From Anseranas semipalmata (lineage: Eukaryota > Chordata > Aves > Anseriformes > Anseranatidae): a stretch of 64,000 bases of DNA. Each line of letters starts with the position of its first letter. The stretch's first letter is position 1. Location of the stretch: the NCBI GenBank assembly GCA_013399115.1, contig VXAA01004295.1, positions 275,830 through 339,829 on the forward strand, written 5' to 3'. The notes under the pieces are model-generated. The model was not told the DNA's origin. It did not search any database and was given only the letters and a program-made list of their open reading frames with translations. Below are positions 27,801 through 39,800 of the stretch, piece by piece. Both the position numbers and the translations under genes were made by a program.

Positions 27801-30800
27801 TTACAAATATTTTCCAGTCTAAAAAAAAAAAAAAAAAGTGTTTACCTTTTAGTGAATAAAAAGTCTTCAAATGTATTGGCTAGCTCTGGCCACATACTGT
27901 CAAATTTTCCAGAAGATGCATGCTGCCTTGCAACTGGTAGTCCAATAGAAAGAACTCTGAGAAGAGAGGAAACAGCTAGCTTCCATGTGCTTTCAGAAGG
28001 ACAGGAATATTTCAGACTAAGAGGTATTCTCAGTGTCTGCAAAATAAAAGTTCAAATAAAATTCATAGTTGCTCAGAGAAATCTAAGAATAAGACAAGTT
28101 TCTGCAGATCACAGCAGACATTTACACAGATGATGGTACACATCCCTACCTTTTCTGCTGGTATATCAGATGGTCTTTTATAAATATAAAGACAATTTAC
28201 CATATGCCAGCTGGCTAAAGCATGGGTCTGTTAGCAAGTACAAGATTAGAAGCCAGATCTGATCCATTACCAATTACACTACGAAACTACCTACTAATTT
28301 GCTTTTTCTATATTACCATTCACCATTTCTGCTAATTCTGACAAATGGGCTTACCTAACATCTAAAAGATTGCTGGCAGTTGTTTGTCAAAAGCATATTC
28401 TGGAGAGTTTAGTTCTGTCCCTAGAAAGTTCTCTCAAGTGCCTCCAAAGGTTAAAAAAAAAAAAGCCATACTGAATTTAAACTTCTCCTAAAATGCAGAA
28501 GTTGAACTGTACACATAATCACTGCAAGACATCTGGTCATTGCTCACTGTTAAACCACAGGAAGTTGAAAAGCAAAAAGAGTTGCTGAAATTTTGAAGAT
28601 AAAGGCTGCTGTACAACTCAAATGTATAGCAGATTAAAACACAGCAAATTTTGGATAGAAAGACAGCTTCAGTATCTATAAAAGAAACTCATTAATGTGC
28701 TTAAAACTTTAAGCTTATAAACTACTTGCATTATATTTACTCATTCTAGCATTGTTAGTCAAGCAATAATGAACTAACTAGGAGCTGATACCAAGTTATT
28801 TTGGAAATCTAATTCTTTAATTTACATTTCAAACACCTATTAACTAAATTTGGGCATTACATATATGCCCCTAATACCTTCAGTAAAGTTTCTGATTTGA
28901 GGAAAGCAAAGGGAGAACTCACTCTCAATAGTGAGTTAATTATAATTAATTTTGGCAATAGTTATCAGAGCTAGCATCTAACCCTAAAGATAAACAGAAT
29001 ATTTTCTTCAGATGCTTTTGCTCATATGAGTCAAATCTAATTCTAATATCAACATGGACTTCAGACACATGAAAAATCATTTCAGAAGTGTTTTCATCTA
29101 CTGCAGTAGACCACATTACTATTAACTGTGAGCCTTAGAGAAAAGTGGCATTTATATTAGTTTCACCTATCCCATTAAAACAGAAGTGGAAACCAACTGT
29201 ATTAATTTTGAAATACAAGCATGTAATTCATAACAGATTCCAAATAATACCATGCAACTATTTTAAACATATTCGTGTTTCTAAATTTCTGTACAAGAAC
29301 AACCTGAGTCAGCCAAGACATTACAAACAAGCCTAGGTCCCCTATCTTTTGTCCCCAGACATTTACCACTACTTCCATTATTTGCCAAACTTATTTGCTA
29401 AAAACAAACTCAAAAAATTATGAGTTTGGCACTTTGACCTTAAGGGCACATCTGTGCACCCATAACATTTTACAGCTACATCAATGGTACACAAAGTCAT
29501 TAAAAGCAGATCAAAAGTAATAGCTAGAGCACAGCTCTCCAAAAATATATATACCAGTTTTGTCTTTAGCCTTCAAGTCACATTTACTAAGAGGCCTGCT
29601 TTTCAGATTCAGGTGCATAACACTTTCAAAGATTACTATTTTTTGGCCTAACACATCTGTTGATTTTTGTCTTAACACTGAAATACTGATGCTGCCATTA
29701 CTATATCAACCAGCTAAAGAACAATGCATGCAACCTAATCAATAGCATTTGCAGCATCACAAGAAATTATCTACTGCCCATCTTCACAGAATATCATTTT
29801 GTTTACTAAAGCTTTAAGCTTACCAGAAAGTGTTTATCAACACTATCTCAAAATAGAACTCATTATTTTCAAAATAAACTCATTAATTCAGAGCATAAGC
29901 AGGACAAACCTTTACCTTAATAATGTTCTGAAGAACTTTCTCATTTACAACAGCTTTATGGCAAGCTGTCTTTTGGTACAAGTCCACAACCACTTCCAAT
30001 GATCTCTCAGCAAATGGTACATAATTCAATGCTACCCATTCCGCCTAGGGAAAAAATAGTAAATTACCGAACTGATGTGAGAAAATATTAATTAAGGAAC
30101 AGAAATTGTATGCTTTGCATTGAACTCTCAGTTTAATGCATGCAAGGTTTGCTAAGAATATAGTCCAAGCAACAAAACTGCAAATACAACGTGGTCTGAC
30201 TATGAAAATGTACTCTACATTGAAGTAAAGCACATTTAAGTAGGAGAAATGTTGCAATCTAGGCAAGACAACTACATTAGGACAATCTTTAAGGAAATTT
30301 AACTCACCGGTGCAAATAGTTGTATCTAGTGTGATTCCATTGTGTTGCAGGACAAATAGAATAAGAAGAATTAATACATACATAACAGTTACCTCTTAGA
30401 TTACACTGAATCAGATGCTCATGCTTAGTGAACAGCAGAGTACACAAATATAAAGAATTATTGAGTACATCCGATTTCGCTACTGCATGTGCAATTCAAA
30501 AATTTGCAGCTTGAAGGAATTTTCACCATTCAAAACTATGGTGTCTTTCTACTTAATTTAGTATCAAATATAGGAGCAGTTATTTTAGATGAATTCACTG
30601 GACAAATTCAGACTCATTCACCATGTCTGGTGTCCAGGCAAGAATTTTCCTACATGAAGGAATACAAAATATATATATATAAAAAAAGTAGAATTCAAAG
30701 GGAGCAAAAGAAGATAATAAAATCACGTAAAAATACTAATAAATTAACTTATTGCACAACATGCACAGCAAAGTTTTTACAGATAGAATAAATGCATCTC

Positions 30801-33800
30801 ACTAAACAACTTATATCTGAAGGTGAATTGTGTTCACCAGCCAAATGAAACTTCAACAAGTGAAATTTCTAATAAATTACCTGATTATATTTTGCATTTG
30901 CAATGTGCTTTGTTTCCAGCTGTCCATACTGTGGAGGCTTGCAGGAAAATTCTACAAAGGCCAATAGCTGGTCAAAGATTGCAGGATACATTATCTGCAT
31001 ATTTTCTGAGCCCACACATATAGCCTATACCAAAAGGAAACACAGAAGCTTGATATGTATCTTGAGCCTCAGCATTTAAAAATCTGCCTCAATCCCCATG
31101 AAAAATCCTCATGCCTGTCCCTTAGCTACCATTGTTAATTACTATTATTTTAGCTCACAAATTATTTTGATATACCAACATAATGCTAAATCTGTAATAA
31201 CACAATCAATATGAAAATAATCTCATTGCATAAATACAGAATGATTACTACAGACCATGCAGGAACTGGACCATGCAAGAGTTATGCTGTATAAAAGAAA
31301 ATGTATAGTTCTAACAGTTTAAAGAAAATAAGTTTTATTTTATTAAAGAAAACTATGTGGAAAGACACCTGGCCATATATAGGTTAGTAAATACAGCTAT
31401 CTCATTTTGTCTAATAAAAGATATCTTTTCTTTACAAACTCTGCTTTGACATAATAGGTCTTATGTAAGTCTTGACTATTGATCTCAGCCGTATCTTCTT
31501 TAAGTTCTACTTCAAGGAGCATTTACATCTCAGAAGCAATTCATACAAAGTTTCCATAAGAAGTTAAACTTGTGTCTTACAGAAAGAAACATAAATAAAA
31601 TCAGAATGATCCCATTTTGGCATAGCTGAAACACATAATCTTGTGTTAAAATAGAAAACATTTTAGGAAGGGTGTACCTAGAAGATGTCAATGAAATATC
31701 ACATTGTCGTAGCGTAATGACTTCCTGTTGCAATATAAATCCCAAGGAAAAGGTAGGGCATCTATTTTCAAAGCCAGATACAAAGATTCTGTGAAGCTAT
31801 TCCAATTATTTTCTGTCATTTTAAATGTCCTGCTTTTCCTCTCCAGGTCCCTCCTCTCAAAGCTTCAAGAAACAGCTCCACGAAAAGGGCCTGAGCTTGT
31901 ACAATCGTCTTCCTCTGGCGAGGAATCAAACCCTCTTTCCCTTAACCAAAGGTCATTCATTACAAGTTGTGGCCAAACTCACTCCAGGTACCACCAGCTC
32001 TGAAGCTGTTCAAGTGCAATCTCCATGCTGGGGCTGTGTCACGAGTTATGACGGTCGAGGGGTTAGCAAATATCCCAAGTCCTCAGCCGTGAGAGGGAGC
32101 AAGCCAACAGGGGCTACAGGTGCTGTCATCTCTGGATCATTCCAAGACCAAGCTGCACATTCAAGCAATCTACAACCTGCACCAGAGCACTCCATGAATC
32201 ACTAATGGCCTTTCCCTTTTCCTCAGCTTCCTGCAATTCAAAACACATGTCTAATGCCCAAAAACTTAACCAACATTAAAGAATATAGTGGAATATTGCT
32301 CCTCCTAAAAAGCTATACTCCTTCTCTAGTGCTCAAGTTCAAGACTGTACTGACCTCAGAAAAAGACACTTCGATGCCAGATATTCCCCTGTGTGGCAGA
32401 ATACTAAAAGGTTAATTGCTGACCTGAAGTACTCGATGCACTGTAAAACAATTTCAGCTAATATGCTGCTGCACCAAAGTCACTACACTAAATTTTAACA
32501 GGTTAATGCAAAATAATACATGTAAGAAATGATTTCATATACCACTACATGGATTAGAAAGGGAAAAAGAGCATCCACAAATCCCTATATGAGTGTCATA
32601 TAGATCTAACTTATGTACAAATATCTTCAATATCACCACTACTCCCAGAAGACTCACTTAACATCTATAATGGCAAAATTTCAAAATAGGCTTGCCATTC
32701 ATTCTAGCTTGTTAGATTTTTATTATTGTTATTATTACTCATTTTAGGATCAATGTTTCTTCAGATGCTACTTTTTCTGTACTGGTGAACAAAAGCAATA
32801 ACTACTACTTATTTAAAAAAGTTTGCGCATCAGTAGGTTCTTATTCTTAACATTTTATGAAACTCTTGTAACATTTTTATTTTACAAATAGAAGCATTTT
32901 CTATCCAGTCTACTGAGGTATTTTCAGCTCTTAAAATTACCTGCATAATATTTAAAAAAAAAAGGATGGAGTACTAGGTCAGTTAATTTTGAAAAGTCAC
33001 CTAACTAGAACTAATTTTCAAAGAAGTTTATGTTTTTGACTGACACACAGGTAACTTTTATCTAAGATTATGAAAAACGCAAAAACAGCCTAGCAAAGTG
33101 TGTGACCAAGGATGTTGAAAGTATCTTTAAGAGCTGCTTATAAAATAGAGTAGTATTTACTGCAGTGAGTGCATTTGTAACAGTCAGGCAACAACAAAAC
33201 ACAAACCCTAAAACAAAATACTTGGCTGATCATTGTTTGCTGTAAAAACGGATATGGTACTTTAACTTCAGAAGTTTACACTTGAAAGCATTCTAGTAGA
33301 AACCTTCAAATTTTGGTATAGTTCAGGTTTATCTAACAACTATGTTTACAACTATTGTCTTAGACTACTGTTATTTTTACAGGTCTCAGTGGCTAAGTCT
33401 GTAGCAACTCTGTTGTAAATGTAAATATATCCTTGAGCACCACACCCACAGCTCAGAGGTTTACATTCATGCTGCCTACCGAGGTAGAATTCAAACTTAC
33501 TCTGATAACCAAGCATGTATCTGTGTTCCTCTGTCTGATGAGCCAGCTGGCTCACTGCAGAGTCGACCCAAAGCAAATGTAGGTAGGCAGTGAGAACAAT
33601 CAGAGAATTCAGGCTTGGGTACAAACGTTAGCTGAGCTAATATGATGAAGCAGGCACTTAGACCACAGCAATGAAAGACTAGAAAACAAATTCGAATGAG
33701 GAATAAAAAGAAAATGAACAAAGGGTCTAAAATGGGCTCAACACATGGAAGTCTAAGACAGGTACTAAGCTTGCCTTCCATTCTGCATTCTTGCATTATC

Positions 33801-36800
33801 ATGTCCTTTGCTAGTGTAATCGCATAATAAAATCCCTATTAGACCAGCCAGAGGTCCAGTCTTAACAACATAACATTTTTTTCATGCTATTCCAACTTCA
33901 TAGTTGTTCCTGAACTTCTTACAAAATAAGAACTGACCCAAATCTTTCCACATCAACAAAGAACAAAACTTAATGTGATCCCACACTCAAGCATGCAAGA
34001 AACAGGCAAATATTTACATACTCTTCTTCAACTATCTCACTAGAACCTGTGAGTACTCCTGAGTATTAATCCATTTCAACACAGGAAAAAGATACCACAG
34101 CATCCAGCAAAACCATTTCCCAGACAGCCTTTGCTTCACACATGAGCTCCGGCTGACTGCCTTTGGCATGTGGATTCTACTGTGCTACACAGCCATGAGA
34201 CTTCCCAGAACTTACTTACCTCCAAATATATTTTAACTTCGTTTTTAATGCCTTTAATGATGTTCTATTAGTAATATATGTATATACATCCCAACTGTGG
34301 GATGTACTGTATGATATTAGGGTACTTAAAGACTTCCTGTTTAACTCCGTATTTTCAAAGGCTTGTAACTGTCATGCTAACATGTCTCTGTTTCTCGCAG
34401 GGATTTGTTGCAGCTGTTTTAGAAAACTTCAGCTAAAACAGTTTAACACCTTGACAAGAACAAGACTAGAAAAAAAATGTGCAGTTTTTCCTCATGTTAA
34501 AAACTCTGGTAACCCTTTCTTCGAAAAGTGCCTGAAGCCTTTGGGAGCTAAGAACTTATGGATAAGTAGACCAACAAAGAAATAGAAAAATCTGAGAAAT
34601 GGAGGACTATATGGAGTGATTAAATGGGGAAAAAGGGACAGAAATGAAGGAGGGGAGAGAACACAAGACTTCAGCAAGGCTGAGTTGCTGGAACAGGAAG
34701 GATACAAAAAGGGTAAGCTTGACTGGAATAGGGTAGCAGTTTAGTGGATACAATTGGTCTTAAAGCTTCATGTTATTTATATCCCCACATACAACACTGA
34801 GATTTAATATCAACTTCTAATCTTTACAGCTCTGTTCTCAAAATACATTCACATTTCTTAAACCCATAAACTAAAGGTATGACTGTAAGATAATGATTTT
34901 GCCTTGCTCGTGGGGTTTAAATAATTACGGGATAAGCCAACCCACACTAAGTAAAAAGAAATCAAGATACTGAACTGCTGCTCTTTAAGCAGGCACCATG
35001 CGTTCTATGAGCTGAATGAGACAGGATCCTGTCTGAGAATTTAAAAAAGTTACGTCCATACAGTTAAGCAAAGTAGTCATAACATGAAAGCCCAAAGGGA
35101 ATGAAGTCAGGTCACATGGACAGTTTTAATCCTGGCATTTCCCAAGTTTTTTTCTTAAAGCACTGCTTTATCTAAATACATGATCTTATTCATTATCAAT
35201 TTTGTGTCTTTTGAGTAAATGTTTTCTGAATGATCATTTTTACAATATGTTCTACAACTCCAGCAAGAGAGAAGCATACTTTTTTGTTTTTTACTACCTA
35301 GTAAAAGTGCACCCTAATTTGCTGTTTACAAATTAATTTGCATGAAGGGTGCTCTTTGAGGATGAGTTCTATACTAAGAATTTTTTATGCAGAGATGTGG
35401 CATTTTCCTTAGATGACTGATTAATAAGAGGTAAGAAGGTAGTCTGCTAGAGACCTTTTTAGATTTATGTTTAGAATGTACTTAAAAGTTCGCATGATCA
35501 TCACTCTTCTAGACTTTATGGCAGTACCAGGGCAACATGAGGAATACCATTTGGGAGACTATTTCCCCAGCTCCATGTACAGACCCTCATAACCGTACAA
35601 TACTTAAATATTAGATAGACCTGTAAATGAATACAGACATAGCACCACACAAGGTATTTCTGCAATCTAGCAAAAATGCATTCCATAAAGATTACACTAT
35701 TCCTTTGAATGCAGAACCCCTGGGTTGCACCAGGAACGGAATTCCGATTGTTCTAAGACAGTACACTGTGAAATTATAAATAATTAAACAATTAATGTTT
35801 AAGTCACCACACTATAGTTCCAAGAAGAAGAACTGAGACAGTGTAGTTTACCTTTCACCACACATTTGAAGTCCCATTATTACCTTTTGTAAAACATCTA
35901 AAGCTGTAAGCACTGCTTCCTGTAAACTTGTCAGAACTGCTTCAGTGTAAGATGGAAGGATGAAAGGGGAAGCATCAGAACTGATTGGAACTGAAACAGC
36001 ACCGTGCAAAATGACACCCAGCTTTTGGAGATCATCCATGCTGAAACCAGTTTTGATGTGTTGGTAAAGAGCTGGGAATATTTGAATTAAAGCTGTAAGA
36101 AAAGGCTGGCTGGGAATGAAAGTCAATTTATCAAAATTAACTGGAGGCTTTGTACTTTCTGAACCAATCCTATACCAGCTGTTCCAAGCTGCCCACCAAA
36201 GATTCAAATCTTCAATCTCATCTGTTACTACAGGTAGTTCAGATCCATTGCATCTTCCCATTCTTTCTCCTATGGAGTCAGTTCTCATGAACGATCTGCC
36301 AAGACTAGTGGCAGTTGTTGTCCCGACCACCACTGGTACAGAAACATTGATAGCAGGTGGTGTGTCAGGCTTCTCTGAGTCGCGGACAGGAGAAACGATT
36401 TGTAAGATTTCCTGGAAGCTTTTCAGAGCAGCCAAGGAAACTTCATTATTTTTGCTGAGTGCTGCTGATTGGATGTGATCAAGAAGAACATCCCAGGCTT
36501 GGGAAAAGTCTCCTATTAAAAATAAAAAAATTCAACTTGTTACTGGCTTGCTATTTCCCTTCCCACCCACCCCCATCTCCAAAAGGCTTTTCATATACTT
36601 GTTCCTCTAACACAGAGAAATTTTATGACGTTACAGGATGGCTTCACTGCCCTTCAGAATATATCAGTTCTACTGTAACCAAAGAGAAAAAATGCAATAG
36701 ACAAACACACAAATAGGAAGAATGAAATAATATATGAATATTTATGCCAAAATTGCTAGCAATATATCATATACCATATCACATACCAGAAAAAATATGT

Positions 36801-39800
36801 TTTCTTTATTCAGGATAGTGAAACAGATTTGTTCTTATGCATAACAGATGCCTGTTGATTTCAAAAAGTGTTCGGCATACATAAGGAATAAAGGATCAAA
36901 TCTATAGTCATGTAATGCATTTATAAGGAATTGATTTTAAAATTATATGACAATTGTACTGTAGAGAAAGATTTCATTTTTAGAGTGAGATTTTCATTAA
37001 ATTTAGCCTTAACCTCCCATTTTTAATGCCACTAATTACTGGGTTAGAATAATTACAATAGACCTGTAATGTATTATTATTTATTTACTTTTAACTGAAG
37101 TTCAATATACCTTCAAATCCATTACATTTCTGCAAGTGACCAATATTCTTGAGAGCTATATGTTGATATTTGTATCACAAATGAAATGAAACACTATTTA
37201 TTTATATTTATGTATGTATTAATTGCATACTATGGGATGGTGAAGGTATATTAATGTAATTGGGAATTCTCTTTGCAAACTATACTTTCTTTATATCTCA
37301 TCCTTATTTTTAAAATATATCTAAAATATCTAAGTAGTCCTAGTTAACCCAATTATGAATTGAAAGGTTGTTTTCAAATTATTATCAGAACATCTCTGTT
37401 TAAAAGCCTAAACTGAAACAAACCGTTATTTTCTGTGCAAAACTAACTAAAATGGGTATGGATGCTGTATTATATTATCAACTGTATGTAGTAATATTTG
37501 ACAATAGCTTTGTAAATGACCCAATGTTTAATTTCTATAATAAGAAAGAAAAAGAAATAGGGAAACACCAGAGCCTGAGAAAAATGAAGAGCATGAAGAA
37601 AAGGTGAACTCACTTCAGTTAGCTGTGTTAGGGACAACAGTAAAATAACTCAAAATGACATCCCTGTACAAGACAAACAGTTGAGGAGTGGAAAGAAGGT
37701 ATGGTGAGGGGAGAAAAAGAATCACTTGAAACAGCAGGTAATCTCAACATCTTCCATGTCATAATGAGTTCAATCTCTTCATTAAAAAAAATCCACTTCT
37801 TTTTTAAACTATATACTTCATTGATTTTACAAGTGAGTTCTCTTTAAATGTTAAGAGCACTGTTAAACTTGACGCACTGATGCTATGGAAGAGTTCTACG
37901 TAAGCATTGTGTAACCTTAACCTAAGCACTGTCTAACAAGACAAGAGGAAAAATATGTTCTGGCAACCAACCAAACACAACAACTAGTACTGTTATCAGG
38001 CTACTATATGTTGAAGTTAGTTGGCACCCAGAATGATGACTAGTGAGATTTAATCTCAAGTACCGTGACATGAAAGATGAACTGGGTATTTAGGATTTTT
38101 GTCTCTAAGGAGCATGAATTAAAAACTCTAATTTTCATCACATATGAGGTGAGACACAAAAGAAACATACCTCTAAGCTAAGATTAAGATTCTTGCCCAG
38201 TACTGTAACTGAAAAAATACACAAAGCTGAAAGTTCATTACTGTATCTTTCAGCAACTTTAAACCATAAATTTTACCTAAAGGCTGCAGTAAGTATCTCC
38301 GGGTGTTAAATATTCTTGCAACTCCAGCCAGTGTTAACACCCATGTCTCAGCCCACTGTTTCTCAGCTGTATCCCTTGAATGATGGATGAGGATGTTGCC
38401 TCCTCCTGATTCAATCTTCTCTTTGTCAGCTGTAGTAGAAGATTCTCGAACCCTATCCAAAAGGTGAAATAAAACCTGCAATAGTCAGAAAAAAGTGGAA
38501 AAAAAGCAATTTTTAGAATAACATAGTTGTATTTATGGTAAAACAACAAAAATAGTATATTTTACCCTCTTTGTCATTGTGTCACCTTGGGAATTCCCTT
38601 ATTCTACAGAGTCTCTGCAAGAGCTAAGAGTAAGAATCCACCAACTGATGTTCACTTTAGAAGGGTTAAAAACAACATGATCAGAACCACTGAGAACAGT
38701 GTTACTACTAACAGAAAGCTACTGTTAGAGATCCACACTAATCTGCGGATCTTGGACACCTCAAGAGGTGCAACAGGCAACAGACTCAACTACAGCCCAC
38801 CTTTTCCACAATGCACAACCAACACAACTGTGATCTAGAACAGGGTATTTGACTGACCCTCTCAAAGAAGAGAGCCAAAACAGAGGGCAAAGCAAAGCTC
38901 AATCTAATATCACATCAATCCACATGACCCTCAAATGTCACCATATTTTTGCACAACAGGGGGAGTCATTCGTCTGTGCAGGAAGGAAATAGAAATAGCC
39001 CTTTTATACAACTCCTGTGTAAGAAAGAAATGATCAAGATACAAAAATTACATTTTGTAAGAGGTTTTAAGGGCAAGAAAAAAGAAAGTGTAAAGAAAAA
39101 TAAAATGAGAAGTCAGACTTCTGCCACCATATGTTATCTTCAAAAGAATCTTAATAAACTAGCTAACTGATATTAAAATATCATGCCAATGGTTACTAAA
39201 ATGTGAATGAAATTTTAAAAACCTTCAGTAGAAGCTTACATGTCATACCTTCCAGATCACTGTGTGCCACGTTGAATGTTGCAATAAAGTTCCGTGAGCA
39301 CCAATAGTGGAAAACAACGTCTGCCCAGCACTCTTTCTAACTGCAGGTCGGGGATCCACACAGAGCTCTCCAAGTTTGGCATACAGGCATAACCAAAGAC
39401 AGTCAAATGGTGGTGCAGGATGAAAAGGTCTATTCAGCACTACCCCCTTTTCTTCGGCCTGTTTCTGCAACACTGCTTCTTCTTTGTTTAGCTCCTTTTC
39501 AATTATTTCACCTCTTTGGAAAAAATAATCTGAAATATTCCACTAGAAAATAAATAAGACATGTTGTTGCACAACAAAAGTATTACAACACTCTTAATGA
39601 TCATGAAAGAAATTGTTTCTCATTTCTGCATTTTAAAGTTTGTGTTGGTTTTTTTTTTTTTTAAAGTTCCTTACACTGATGGAAGAAGATCAGCACATAA
39701 GTGCTGCAAGGTGCAGAAAGTAATTTTCTTAGCCTTAGCTTTTAAGCCACAGTTATACATGAGAAATACTAGAAAGGGAAACAACGTACTAAAAACATGA

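Larger units (their letters stand above)
18983..27845. other. largest MON2 intron (e26-e27), 8.9 kb
   Basis: It contains CR1 pieces at 19628-19722, 22343-22672 and probably 27010-27230, a 23-base A run (21959-21981) and a 17-base A run (27821-27837). A GC-richer patch at about 21230-21600 and another at 25140-25610 are unclassified. The open frames there (up to 117 codons) overlap on both strands and show no family resemblance. I found no additional exon. Confidence 0.7.

Noticed and set aside
31825..32205. A 126-codon plus-strand open frame in intron e22-e23
   Set aside because: The composition is mixed, no domain or family is recognised and an overlapping second frame is also open. I treat it as chance.
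35848..35883. Read-through of exon e22 past its donor as a possible alternative C terminus ([11 protein letters not shown] then stop)
   Set aside because: Sequence alone shows only intron read-through after a GTAATA donor. No polyadenylation hexamer stands out immediately after it, and the downstream exons continue in phase.
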